Shown: positions 10,926-21,179, counted from the first letter of the stretch. The stretch: DNA of 64,000 nucleotides from Ligustrum vulgare (GCA_963555705.1 OY743184.1:23782859-23846858); one strand, 5' to 3'. Numbers and translations are program-made. Notes: generated from the letters alone by a model not told the origin.

Positions 10926-10992
10926 TAAAATAGAAAAACATCTTTGTCAACATACAAGAAATAAAATAGAAAAACATCTTTGCCAACATACA
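10921..10992. repeat. 36-bp tandem duplication next to the MIF stop codon
   Basis: Two copies (10921-10956 and 10957-10992) differ at one base (GTCAAC / GCCAAC). The array ends six bases from the MIF stop codon, so it would lie in the 3' UTR of that transcript. Near-identity suggests a recent duplication. Confidence 0.9.
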
Positions 10993-10997
10993 AAATT

Positions 10998-11291
10998 CTA
11001 CCCACAGGCGTTCGAAGAAGGTGAAGAACGGTCAGACACAACCTCGGTTTCGACTTCTCTTCTGTGGAAGTTTCTGTGACAGCCACAGGCAGCACAAGTG
11101 AGTGCACCACTTCTCCCCTCCTCCTCACATGGCATGAATTCTCGGCACCCATCAACAGCATATCCTCCTACATTTTCCGCATGATTCTTTAGGCACTCTC
11201 CATATCTTATAGTCCTAACTGTAAAAGATGAACTTGTAGAACTCCTTGAAGAGTTATCATCTCTCTTGAAGGTAGCATGACGCTCCTTCAT
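10998..11291 (-). CDS. MIF: Mini zinc finger protein (MIF, ZF-HD family)
   Basis: A small plant regulator of the zinc-finger homeodomain family that lacks the homeodomain. MIFs are known to dimerise with ZF-HD factors and block their nuclear or DNA-binding activity, linking hormone signalling to development. The protein of 97 residues from this start has a Ser-rich basic N-terminus, then the ZF-HD dimerisation finger: [31 protein letters not shown], then [18 protein letters not shown], with the full Cys/His ligand set, and a short C-terminal tail ending at TAG. I chose the ATG at 11291 ([10 protein letters not shown]) because known MIFs start M-K/R-R/K-R; an in-frame ATG at 11312 adds seven residues. 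Length and lack of introns fit the family (about 80-105 aa). No stop or frameshift, unlike everything around it. Confidence 0.93.
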   Translation of the reverse strand: MKERHATFKRDDNSSRSSTSSSFTVRTIRYGECLKNHAENVGGYAVDGCREFMPCEEEGRSGALTCAACGCHRNFHRREVETEVVSDRSSPSSNACG

Positions 11292-11368
11292 TTCTTCTTT
11301 GAAAAAATGCACTTAATTTTGTAGGCAATGATTAGAAATTCAAGACAATATTAACTGTTCCAAGAAGA

Positions 11369-11371
<3 letters not shown>

Positions 11372-11441
<70 letters not shown>
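11372..11441. repeat. (GA)n microsatellite in the MIF 5' leader
   Basis: About 35 GA units. On the gene strand this is a long CT tract about 80 bp upstream of the start codon, a position where plant 5' UTRs often carry CT/GA microsatellites. It should be highly length-variable and may affect expression. Confidence 0.95.
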
Positions 11442-11560
11442 CTAGGTCATCTTGATGTTTTCTGGGAAATCCTAACCCTAGAAGGCATATTTAAACAACC
11501 AGTCAACGTTTCCTTTTGATCATGATTAACCGCATAACTGATAAAATATATACAAAAAAT
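11442..11560 (-). promoter_or_regulatory. Putative MIF core promoter
   Basis: Upstream of the CT tract the minus strand has a TATA-like TTTAAATATG (11486-11495), a W-box-like TTGACTGG (about 11500-11507) and a telo-box-like CTAGGGTTAGG (11471-11482). Position and motif types fit a plant promoter, but these are short motifs and no transcription start is visible. Confidence 0.35.
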
Positions 11561-11561
11561 T

Positions 11562-12352
11562 ACATACTTTATAAAATGTTTACACCTTTAGAAAAAAAAT
11601 TTGTTTTTTATTATTTTTTTTTAACCTCAACTCGAAAATTCAAGCCCAAGGTTTGATTTATTTATTAAGTGTGTGTTTTGTGTTGTTTAAAAAGAGTTTT
11701 TAAAAAATAAATAGTAATTTTTAAAAGACTGTACGGTTGAAATTTTGTTGAAAAGTCAAATATTATGGACATGACTCTTAGTGGATGGTTAAAATTGAAT
11801 ACTGTAAAAAAAGAGAAAAATTTAAAAATTAACAAACATGGGCTAAAAAAAAATAATTACACCAAAAAAAGGAGGGAGACTTTGTTACCTTACCCCCGAT
11901 TGCAAAATATAGGGGAGGAGGGATTGAAAACATCCATCTATATGCATGATGACGTTTAGCAAAAAAAAATTTGAACGTAGACAAATTAAAAGTTTCAGAA
12001 GGAAATCTCACACGTACAAGTCACTCATACATATGTATTAAAATTTAACGAGACAAGTTTTAATTAGATGACTCTAGTTACTTACCATAAAAAGAAACGT
12101 CACATATAAAAATAATGACGTGGCATCCTTTCAAAGTAAAACCACTGTAGAATATATATGGACCATGCCATTTTAAAGAAATAACTTTTGAATGGTCGCG
12201 AATTGATTGCCCAACTTCCTAGCTAAAAGCTAATTAATTAGCTAGCTATAGAAAAGATTTCCAAACCCTAAATAATTAGAGAGTTTTTTTTTTTTTTTCC
12301 ATTGGGCCCACAGTACTTTTTTTTTTAAATTGGAGTTTCTTTCCATTGGGCC
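11562..12352. other. MIF upstream intergenic region
   Basis: AT-rich, no gene or element boundary recognised. Two copies of CATTGGGCCCACA (12299-12311 and 12343-12355, the second partly inside the hAT target-site duplication) form a short direct repeat. GGGCCCA is also a known TCP-type promoter word, but its use here is unproven. Confidence 0.4.
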
Positions 12353-12360
12353 CACAATAC

Positions 12361-13422
12361 TAGGGGCGTAAACGGTTTGGTTTGGGCGATTTTTGATAAA
12401 TTTTCAAACCAAACCGTTTAAAGCGGTTTGAGATTTTTCCAACCCAAACCAAACCATTTCATTTCCTAAACCAAATCAAACCAAACCATTTTTTGCGGTT
12501 TGGTGCAGTTTTAAACCGCGGTTTGTAAACGAAACTAAACTAATATATGTAAATCGAGTTAAAATAACTATTGAAATAGAATTTTGAATTAAGTCATCAA
12601 AATTAATTGCAAATAATCCAACGACATTACGGATATATGTTATAAGACTAACAAAATTAAAATATATGGGTAAACAACTTCTAAAATAGATACAAAGACA
12701 CAATCACAAACAAATGATCACAATAATATCAAAAAAACCTAATAGATAACATAATCCATTCTCAAGTTATATTTTCCTATTATTTCACAACAAAACAACT
12801 TAAACTCAAATATACTGTATTCCAAGTAAAACTACTGAACTACATGATGAAAGAATGATGCTTTAGGAATTTAGAGTTTGATGAATTACAACTGATGATA
12901 AAAGATCTCAATTACAACTAATTTTGCTTAGATAACCATAAATACTCAAGTCATGACTTGCTAAATTAACAGAAGACAAATATTATAACCAAGAAAAAAT
13001 AAATAATGAGCAAGTTTATGCATACTCCCCCCAAAAAAATCATAGGATAAAAAACAAATAAAGTAAGAAAGTCATCGGTAGTACTTAGTTGTTAGCACTA
13101 GCAAAATGCATTTCTTAACAATAAATGAAAAGCAAGGTGCCCCTTCATATAAATTGAAAATAAAAGTGTAAAATTGGAAATAAAAGCAGTAAATTTTTTT
13201 GTATTTTTGCAATTAAAAAATTAAATTTTAATTGTAATTTTTTAGCGGGTTGGCGGTTTGAAACGAGTTTTGAAAAATGAAACCTAAACCAAACCATTTG
13301 AAAGCGGTTCGGTTTGGGTCAAAACCGAAACGTTGACGGGTCCGCGTGGATCCGAACCAACGGTTTCGAAATTGCGGTTTGATATCGGTTTGGCGGTTTG
13401 ACGGTTTCGTTGTACAGCTCTA
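12361..13422. mobile_element. Non-autonomous hAT element, 8-bp TSD
   Basis: 1062 bp bounded by TAGGGGCGTA and TACAGCTCTA (reverse complement TAGAGCTGTA), hAT-like imperfect inverted ends. It is flanked by the perfect 8-bp repeat CACAATAC (12353-12360 and 13423-13430), the hAT target-site size. Both ends are packed with AAACCG / CGGTTT words in both orientations over about 150-180 bp each, and the centre is AT-rich without coding capacity. It needs a transposase in trans. Confidence 0.85.
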
Positions 13423-13455
13423 CACAATACTAATTAATTAATTAATTTTAAATTT

Positions 13456-13621
13456 AGAATGAACATACGAGCAAGAGTTAAAACTTAAGGTTGCGTTCTC
13501 TTTGCCGTTTTCTAACTGTTTTTTGTTTTTGAAAATGTAGAATGAACAGACGAGCAAGTGTTAAAACTTAAGATTGCGTTCTCTTTGCCATTTTCTAACT
13601 GTTTTTTGTTTTTGAAAATGC
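13456..13621. repeat. 83-bp tandem duplication
   Basis: Units 13456-13538 and 13539-13621 differ at only a few positions. The duplication includes the left end of the Tourist-like element below, so that element shows two candidate 5' ends. Confidence 0.85.
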
Positions 13622-14473
13622 AAAAAACAAGTTTTGCTGCACTATATTCGAAAATTAAAATGGAAATAAGATTTTGTAAAGAAAACAGAAAACGCAGTTT
13701 TGAAGTTTTCCGCGTTTTCTTCAAATTCGAAAATGCTTTTTTTAAATTTAGCAAACACTACTTTTTCCCCTTTTACAAATTATCATTTCGAATATTATTT
13801 ATACCTAAAATTTATTTTTAGTAACTAAAAAAATAATTATTTCTAGTATTATTTACAAATTATCATTTCTAATTTATTTCTAGTATTATTTACAAATTAT
13901 CATTTCTAGTGTTATTTCTAGTTAAATATTTTTCTTTAATTTACAAATTATCTTTTTTAGTATCATTTCATGTATTACTTATAAATAAAATTTATTTTCA
14001 CAACTCTCGAAGTTAGTTAAATAAGAACAATTTTCCTCATTAAAAAACCCTCGAAATACAAATTTTTATTTTATTTTATTTGAGAGAGCCTATATAATAA
14101 TAAATTTAAAAAAACACTTTGTTTTACCTTTTTAAAATAAAGAATGGATTTGATTCTTCATATTTAGAAAATTGAAACTCGTAAAAGCTAAACAAAATAT
14201 CATTTTTTGTGATCTAGAAGGTTGTCCCAATGCACAACATATCATTTTATAAATTTATTCGCAAGCAATATAATTAAAAGTACACAATTTTTTTTTTTTT
14301 TTAAAATTTCAAATAGAACGTATATATTTTTCAACTTTTCATTTTCGAATTTTTTTTTCAAAAATAACAAACTAAATCCATTTTCTATAATTTCGAAAAT
14401 AATATTGAAAATAAAAAATAAAAAATATTTTTGAAAATGAAAACAAAAAACAGAAACATAAACAAAACAGGCC
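13489..14473. mobile_element. Tourist-like (PIF/Harbinger) MITE candidate 1
   Basis: TAA lies on both sides (13486-13488, 14474-14476), with GGTTGCGTTCTCTTT at the left and, reading the right end inward, GGCCTGTTTTGTTT. TWA target duplication and G-rich ends followed by TGNNTT fit Tourist/PIF elements. TIR match is only moderate and the size is large for a MITE. No coding potential. Confidence 0.4.
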
Positions 14474-14498
14474 TAATTTTCTGTGGCCCCTGAACTAA

Positions 14499-14997
14499 GG
14501 GTGCGATTGAAAGCTTTTTTATTCCTGGAATTGACAAATTTTCTAGCTTTTTTCCCCCTACTTTTTACGTTTGATTTGCAAATTTTCCAGGAAATTTGAT
14601 TTAGAACCTTTTAACTCACGCGCGGATTTTCTCATTTTTTAAGGAACTTGTTTTCCCAGCTAGATAGGAGAATTTATTTTTTCAGGGAAAATCGCGTACC
14701 ATTTTTGTTACGTTTGGTTATTTTTGTTGTTGTTAATTGATTTATTTTTTTCCCAAAAATTAACCTTATTATTATTAAGTACAATCGTGTTAAAAATGAA
14801 AATAAATAAATATTATAATAGCTAAATTTTGCTTTATTTTTCATAGAAAATAATGTCAATCAAACAACAAAAGTTGAAAAATTCCCCACTTTTTTCACCT
14901 AAAAAATTAAACCAATCAAACACATCAAACTTTTAATTCTCAAAAATTTAATTCCCTAAAATTCATTTTCTTTTCACCCAAGCTATCAAACGCAGTC
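14499..14997. mobile_element. Tourist-like (PIF/Harbinger) MITE candidate 2
   Basis: The left end GGGTGCGATTGAAAGCTT and the right end, reverse complemented, GACTGCGTTTGATAGCTT match at 14 of 18 positions. TAA flanks both sides (14496-14498, 14998-15000). The terminal pattern G-NTGCG-TTGA is typical of Tourist MITEs. AT-rich interior, no ORF of note. Confidence 0.55.
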
Positions 14998-15030
14998 TAA
15001 AGCACCCAAACTATCAAACGCAGTCTAAAG
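14975..15030. repeat. 28-bp tandem duplication at the MITE right end
   Basis: Two units (14975-15002, 15003-15030) that differ at one base. The unit spans the right TIR and TSD of the element above, so the end was copied after insertion. Confidence 0.85.
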
Positions 15031-15197
15031 CTAAAAGGTGGTTGGAAAATGTGGCAAAAATTGCTAAAAAGTGTGTGGACAAATCCCTTTTGTCTTCTCT
15101 CTTTGTTTATTGCAATTACCTAGCTAGCTTTTGACTCATGTCGTTCAGTGATTTATTTTTATTTTCCCCCCGATTAAACACCTACCACATATGTTTG

Positions 15198-15251
<54 letters not shown>
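15198..15251. repeat. (ATT)n microsatellite
   Basis: About 18 units of ATT, uninterrupted. Confidence 0.95.
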
Positions 15252-15309
15252 TCTACTTTAGCTACAATTTATTTTAAATTATTAGACTAACACTATAGGA
15301 AGAATTTTC

Positions 15310-15660
15310 TATACCGACGACAAATTGCGACGACAAAATAAACCGTCTCTGTAGACTTAATCTACAGAGAGGACGTATTTGTCGTCTCTATAGGATCACC
15401 TACAGAGAGGACAAAATAAGTCCTCGCTGTAAGTTGAGACTGTAGCGACGACAAAATATGTCGTCTCTGTAGGCTCGAACTACAGAGACGATTTTTGAAC
15501 TACAGAGATGACAAAAAAATCGTTTCTGTAGGCTCGGTTTATAGTGACGACATATTATGTCGTCTCTGTAGTCTCTACCTACAGAGAGGACAAAGTTTTG
15601 TCCTCTCTGTAGGTGGAGACTAAAGAGACGACAAATAAGTCCTCTTTGTAGAAGAATTTT
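15310..15660. repeat. Subterminal repeats of CACTA element I
   Basis: Roughly a dozen copies in both orientations of a CTACAGAGACGACAAA-like word (for example TCGTCTCTGTAGG and CTACAGAGAGGACAAA). The opposed pairs can form stems. In En/Spm-type elements such repeats bind the TNPA protein and direct transposition. Confidence 0.85.
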
Positions 15661-15799
15661 CAACGAGGACTTTTGTTGTCTTTATACTTCTTGTGTCATG
15701 GCGGGAAAATTTCCCTCCATTTTCAAGCAACAGTGGCGACTCTAACATTTTTAGCGACGACTTTTGTCGTTGCTATAAAGTCAATGAATAAAATAAATA

Positions 15800-16480
15800 C
15801 AGCCCCGTTTCTGCATAGATTATATGTTGAAAAAACACTTTTTTCAAGTTTTCTCTCAATTTCTCACCTCTACAATGCTCCTTAGACTACAAGCTTTTGT
15901 TCCAGTGTTGAATCATCACACTTGAAGCTTTTGGTTAGCTATTTATTCCTTTTCCATTTTATGCTTATATATTTAGTATTTTGCTATTTTAACGTACACT
16001 GCACTGCACTAGTAGTATTAATCTTAGAATGCCGTTTGGAGATTAGTTTGTTAAGTACACAGATCCTATTGTTGTACTGTTTTATGAAATACAAATTAAT
16101 CTTTGAATTGTCCCATATTTGGACAGTTTGACAGTTGATCCATAATTAACAAGTTGTGTTATTACATATTTTTTCTGTGTCTGCCTCGATATTTGTGCAT
16201 CAATTTCGGTGGTATCACCAATTTATTCTCTAGGTGTGAACTATGTTTCATGTATTGCTTGCACTTAGGAGAATAGGAAGGAGTTGATGTCAAAATTAAA
16301 GCATGAAATAGAGGCAATAATAGGAACAATTAGCACTACTCGCAAATCACAAATAAATGTCGAATGGTTAGGGCCCGTACCTTACTTTAGAATTGGAACG
16401 ATAAGGGGTTAGATCATATTCACGTCACTCAAATAGTTTAGTTATTTATGTTATTTATTTGTGCAGCGAACCAGAAGTGA
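15800..16480 (+). promoter_or_regulatory. Conserved CACTA 5' leader (promoter / leader intron)
   Basis: No ORF, but it aligns with 44650-45240 upstream of TNPD in CACTA element II: both share TTGCACTTRGRAGAATA, GTTAGGGMCC-TACCTTA and GATAAGGKGTTAG in the same order and end in a splice-acceptor-like TTGTGCAG or TTGTAG. The likely role is the element promoter with a leader intron; conservation is seen, function inferred. Confidence 0.6.
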
Positions 16481-16549
16481 GAATGGAACGTGGTAACATT
16501 CAGTCATTTAGTGGGGACAGCAGTCATGTCGCATATTACACCCTGCTAC

Positions 16550-17655
16550 AAGGACTGGCGATCGGTTCCAGTGGAGCTAAAACATCGAGTTTGGCAGCAA
16601 GTCGATGTAGATGGCAATACACTATTTTGAACAATTTATATTTCATTGATATTTTATCAAATGACATCATTTCATTGTTTAAATCTTTTCTTGTAGCATT
16701 ATTTCGACTTGAAGACTGATGTGCCAATAGAGAAACACCCTTGGATTGATCGAGGAATTGATAGGGACGCCGCAGATCGATACAACGAGTACAAGAGTAG
16801 TGCCTACAAACACTATAGGAAGAATGTCATTAACGTCCCGTATCGAGATATCTCCATGACTGAATGGGCTAAGTGCGATGAGTTGTTCAGGAGTCCGATG
16901 TTCCTTGTAAGTATACAAATCTCATTTTATTTTTATTTAATCAATGTTACTTTTAGGTGTATACTAGCTGTTTTATAATAACAATTGTACATCGTGTTAT
17001 TTAGGCAATGTCAGCAAGGAATAAGGTCAATAGATCTCGACAAAAATACTCAAGTCTCCAGGGATCGAAAAGTATCATGGCAACCCGATATGCTAACTTA
17101 AGTGCTCATTTTTGATAATTTTTTATTTTCTATTTTTCAATTGGGTCTACTATTTTTGCATTTTCAACTAATATTGGCAATACCTATTTGTTAGAGGGAC
17201 CTTATAACTCAGGAATGGCCAGGAGCGATGGATACATGGAAGTCTATGCACACTCGAATCACTGAAAGGGGTGAGGAATGGGTTAGTCCAGTTTCCGAGC
17301 AAGTTTACGTAAGTTAACTATTAGTTTTCAACAATAATTCATTTTATTTTGATGTTTGATTTTTTTTATTACTATAATTATTCTTATTTAATTATTCAGG
17401 TTGCAATGGTAAACGAAAAGTAGACACAAACACAACTGGCCAGTGGCAGCGGGACAACGATCGATGAGCACGACATGTTACGCGAGGTGCTCGAAGAGCG
17501 ACGAGGTCATGTTCGCGGAATTGGTCGAAAAGTAAGGGGAGTTTCCAAATCTCCAGGATTTGCCACGTCAGCAACTGGACATATATTTGATCAGTCTGCC
17601 ACCGAGGTTGCAGAGTTACGGAATACTGTTACAACTCTGAGTTCTCAGCTAATGT
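16550..17655 (+). pseudogene. TNPA-like transposase gene (Transposase_24 type), five exons
   Basis: Encodes the second CACTA protein, which binds subterminal repeats. Exon 1 about 16550-16626 (DWRSVPVELKHRVW). Exon 2 16697-16906 (HYFDLKTD, RDAADRYNEYK, HYRKNV, ISMTEWAKCDELF), with donor GTAAGT. Exon 3 17005-17099 (ARNKVNRSRQKYSS), preceded by TTTAG. Exon 4 17195-17308 (TQEWPGAMDTWKSMHTR), donor GTAAGT. Exon 5 17400-17655 (LREVLEERRGHVRGIGRKV), preceded by TTCAG and ending in a coiled-coil-like heptad segment. One internal stop is clear (after VNEK in exon 5). Exon 3 has no good donor. The splice layout matches the TNPA-like gene at 48180-51009. Not functional as it stands. Confidence 0.75.
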
Positions 17656-17663
17656 TATGTTTT

Positions 17664-18140
17664 TTTTTTTTACCAATGGTGAAAGCAACTACAAGTTATT
17701 TTGTTCGGTATTTCAATTTTCTTGAAAACATCATTTTTTTTTTAATTATCTTTCACATTATTAACAACTTTTGACAAACAAGTATTTTTAAATGTTGTAT
17801 TTATATAAATGTTGTTCATTTAACTAATATATAAAAATATAACTAAAAAATATCAACAAGAATACAATTGTTTCACTGGTTGGATTGCACTTTTATAACT
17901 CTCAAGTCATGAGTCCAAATCACATATGTAACAATCTCTATTTACATAAAAATTACATAGGATAGTTGCTTGGGAAAACCTGGTCAGATGGGTTGTTAGG
18001 TGGGGCTATAGGGGAACTTCTCGGATCGGGTATATCATTTTTTATATTTTTAATTAAATTTGTTTGGGTGGGGCTATAGGGGAACTTTCCAGATCGGGTA
18101 TATCATTTTTTATATTTTTAGTTAAATTCATTTGGAGATG
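17664..18140. repeat. Dispersed repeat copy 1 with tRNA-like SINE core
   Basis: This block is homologous to 25205-25570 through shared stretches such as GTATTTCAATTTTCTT and GGATCGGGTATATCATTTTT. Within it, 17868-17950 resembles a tRNA-derived SINE head (anticodon-arm-like TATAACTCTCAAGTCATGAG), better preserved in the second copy where the B box GGTTCGAATC is intact. No TSD established. Confidence 0.5.
17999..18129. repeat. Tandem duplication of about 66 bp
   Basis: Units starting GGTGGGGCTATAGGGGAACTT at 17999 and again at 18067, each running through GGATCGGGTATATCA and an AT-rich tail, with few differences. Copy 2 at 25500-25560 has only one unit, so the duplication is local. Confidence 0.8.
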
Positions 18141-18430
18141 ACACGTGTAGCCATTACCAATGAAAATATTGTTTATAAAAGTTCGCGACATTACCAACGG
18201 AAATTCTGTTGGTAAAATTGTGCGTCATTGTCAATAGGATTTTGGTTAGTAAAAGGGCTACCATTATCAACATAATTTATGTAGCTAAAACGATGTATGT
18301 ATTGCCACTGATATTCCATTAGTAACCTTTAGCCAACTTCAAAATAACAATGAAAAGTCAGTTGGAAATCTTTTATTGGTGAGATCTATTAGAAACTAAT
18401 TTCAGAGCTTTAGAAAATTTGTATCTGACA
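18141..18430. repeat. CACTA-like subterminal repeats (CCAACGG family)
   Basis: Several copies in both orientations of a word like ATTACCAACGGAAATTCYGTTGGTAA, shortened in most copies. Similar words occur at 24840-25210 next to a CACTACTAAAA end, so this is probably the inner part of the same CACTA family. No terminus here. Confidence 0.5.
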
Positions 18431-18439
18431 ATTTCCTTT

Positions 18440-19258
18440 GACATTTGAAGGAGCATCACATCCCCATATCTCCAAATAATGTGGAAGGTGGCTGACACCT
18501 GGCGCTATGGATGACGAATGTTCCCAGGTGAACTCCCTCGTATTGATACACTTGGTTTTTCCTATCTTTGTTGAATATTTTCACTCTCTAAGTAAATCCT
18601 TATGTCTCATACTGACTCTCACACGGAGTGGAAACGAGGGACACAATATCCCCCATTTCTACAGGTTGCAGAACCAATGTCACTTTCATAGAGGAGAAAT
18701 AATCAGCAATCATTAATTTACAAGCCCTCTCCTTTTTACAGGTTGTAGAACCATCGTTGTCGCTATTCATAGAGTAGGAACAATCAACCATCATCAATTG
18801 GTACTGTTTTTGGGAACTCAAACAAAAAGTTATGGCTACACCCTGAATATCTAAGAACGCTATTACACCTTCGACCCCATTGAAGAGGCAGACACGGAGT
18901 TCAATGTTGCCAATTACCACCCTCCACTGGAATTCAGCAGTGCTGCTAAGCTCTATATTTTACAAACTTTAGTAGAACCTGGTTTTCAGATTTTCGATCC
19001 CAAATGTTGCAACTACCCAGACCCAAGCTTAAAATCTTCCACCTGCAAGGATGTCACCACCAGTAGCTTCGTCGTTGGGCTTCAACCCCTTGTTAATGGA
19101 GCTCCCATCACCAACAATTCCATATCAAGTCTCAGAACCTCCAACAGGAGGATTACTATCGCAGGTCTTTACATCTCTTGTTCCTTTCATTACACTGCAG
19201 GTATACCTCCACCAATTGTCTCGCAAACCAGTCCCAGCCTCTTACCTTGGGGCTAGCC
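18440..19258. other. Unassigned stretch with a 133-codon open frame
   Basis: A plus-strand frame from 18855 to the TAG at 19254-19256 is open for 133 codons without an ATG start (YYTFDPIEEADTEF near its beginning, PPIVSQTSPSLLPWG at its end). It follows a stop at 18852. I do not recognise the protein. A 106-codon minus frame (18600-18920) overlaps it. A degenerate duplication of about 60 bp (18658-18716 / 18734-18796, sharing TACAGGTTGYAGAACC) lies just upstream. It could be the 5' part of the decayed Copia that follows, or an older unrelated insertion. Confidence 0.3.
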
Positions 19259-19259
19259 C

Positions 19260-20950
19260 TTGATGGTAGTTTCGGCATCATCTGATGAGACACAACTCTC
19301 AGGTTTCGAGCAAATTCTGGAAGATATGATGGGACGTAAGATAGCTCAAGCTATGGCCAAGAAGAGTGGCATGCACCAACTTATTGTCATGAAGAGCTGT
19401 GGGCTTTTTCTCCTATTGAAGAGGCTGAAGTTTCCTCTGATAGTGCAATATCTCCTCTTTCTTCATTTGGATAATATTCTCCTGAGGTACCTTCTCACCC
19501 TAATCTTACAATTTTTGAAGATACTAAATCACTTGTTGATATGTTACTAATAACACTGAACATTTTTTACCTTTGATAATATTGAACATCTTTTATCTGA
19601 TAACATTGAACACCCTTCTTATCTCCCACCAAGATCTAATTGTGGTATAGCACCTACTAAGTTTGAGCTTGACCTAAATTGCAAAACTAAATATGACTGT
19701 CCAAGTCATATGCATCTTATGTGATACAATTATTGTTTCTATTTCTAGTAAAATGCAGGAAACTTTAGTAGATGATAAATTGACTTAAGCTATAATAGGG
19801 AAAATGACTGCACTTGAAAAAAATAACACTTGGGAGTGGTGACTCTACCAAAAGGGAAAAAGGTTTTAAGATGTAGATGTGTGTTTGTAGTGAAACATAA
19901 GGTAGATGAAATCATTGGGAGGTATAAAGCTTGGTTTGTTGCAAAAGGTATACACAGTCTTATGTGATTGATTATCAACAGACTTTTGCACTAGCGGCCA
20001 AGCTTAATACGATAAGGGCACTCTTGTCCTTTGCAACGAATTAGAATTGGACACTTCTTCAATTCGATGTAAATAATACATTCTTGTATTGAGTCCTTGC
20101 AGAAGAGGTGTATATAGATCCTCCCCTAGGTATAGAGAAGTACTCAGACACTACGAAGTCGTGGAAACTCAATAAGTGTATGGGTTAAAATAGTTTCTGA
20201 GGGCCTTGTTCTTGAAGCACAAAGAGGGTAATGTTACTGTATTAATTGTCTATGTTGATGATATGGTTGTGATAAGTGAAGATCAGGGTGAGATTAAAAG
20301 CTTACAACAATATTTGGCATCAGACTTTGAGATGAAGCAGCTTGGTGATTTGAAGTACTTCTTGGGAATTGACGTAGCCCAATCAAAGAATTGTATTTTC
20401 CTATTCCAGAGGAAATACATTCTTGATTTGTTGACTCAGTCATGCTTGGATGTAAGCCTGCAAATACCTCTATTGAGTAGAATCATAGGTTATTCTTATG
20501 ATTGGATGTCATCCCTATTGAAAAAAGAAGGTATCAGAAAGTTAAGGAAAATTGATCTATTTATCAAATACTAGGCCAAATGCTGCATATGGAGTAAGTA
20601 TGGTGAGTCAATTTATGCATGATCCTCACAAACCTCATAAAGATTGTGTTGAGTGAATATTGAGGTAGTTGAGATCCAAGCCAGGGAAAGAGTTTTTGTT
20701 CACAAAAAATAATCGCCTAAGGGTAGAAGGCTATGCAAATGCGAATTGGGCAGGTTCAGGCGGTTATAGAAGATCTATCTCAAGTTACTTCACTTTTGTA
20801 GGAGGAAATCTTGTGACTTGGAGAAGTAAAAAGCAACCAGTGGTGGCAAGATCTATTGTACAAGTAGAGTATAGGGTATAACTCTTGGGGTATGTGAGTT
20901 ATTGTGGTCAAGGAATCTGTTAGCATACTTGGAAGTTGATTCTTGAGATG
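19260..20950 (+). pseudogene. Copia pol remnant, integrase deleted
   Basis: From 5' to 3': a GAG-pre-integrase-like scrap (about 19300-19400), then the linker typical before RT (PPRSN.GIAPTKFELD, about 19630), the RT start MTALEKNNTWEW (19804), the RT palm with YVDDMVVISE (catalytic YVDD) and LGDLKYFLGIDVA (20206-20430), and the RNase H part with YANANWAGSGGYRRS and TWRSKKQPVVARS (20669-20881). The integrase core is missing between the first two blocks and many stops separate the rest. An old, internally deleted plus-strand Copia. Confidence 0.8.
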
Positions 20951-21179
20951 CAATGAAGCTATATTGAGATAACACTTTGACAATTAAAATTTCTCATAAT
21001 CTAGTTCAATATGATCGGATAGAGCATGTAGAAGTCCATAGACAATTCATCAAGAAGATGCCTGAATCGGGTATTGTAATGTTTTCCTTTGTGATATCTA
21101 AAGATCAACAGTAGAGCATTTGATGGAACCTTAAAAGAGTTAGGCATGTGTGACATCCATGTACCAATTTGAGCAAGAT

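Larger units (their letters stand above)
15291..17655 (+). mobile_element. CACTA element I (TNPA-like gene kept, TNPD lost)
   Basis: The 5' end CACTATAGGAAGAATTTTC is followed by dense subterminal repeats, a long non-coding leader homologous to that of CACTA element II, and a TNPA-like gene in five exons. The leader runs straight into TNPA exon 1, so the TNPD (Transposase_21) gene and most of its intron have been deleted. The matching 3' terminus (CCTATAGTG) was not found; after 17655 the sequence changes to another repeat family. Trinucleotide TAA precedes the 5' end. Confidence 0.8.

Noticed and set aside
15291..18430. CACTA I extending to the CCAACGG repeats as its 3' end
   Set aside because: The subterminal words differ completely from those at its 5' end and no CCTATAGTG terminus is present; treated as a second family.
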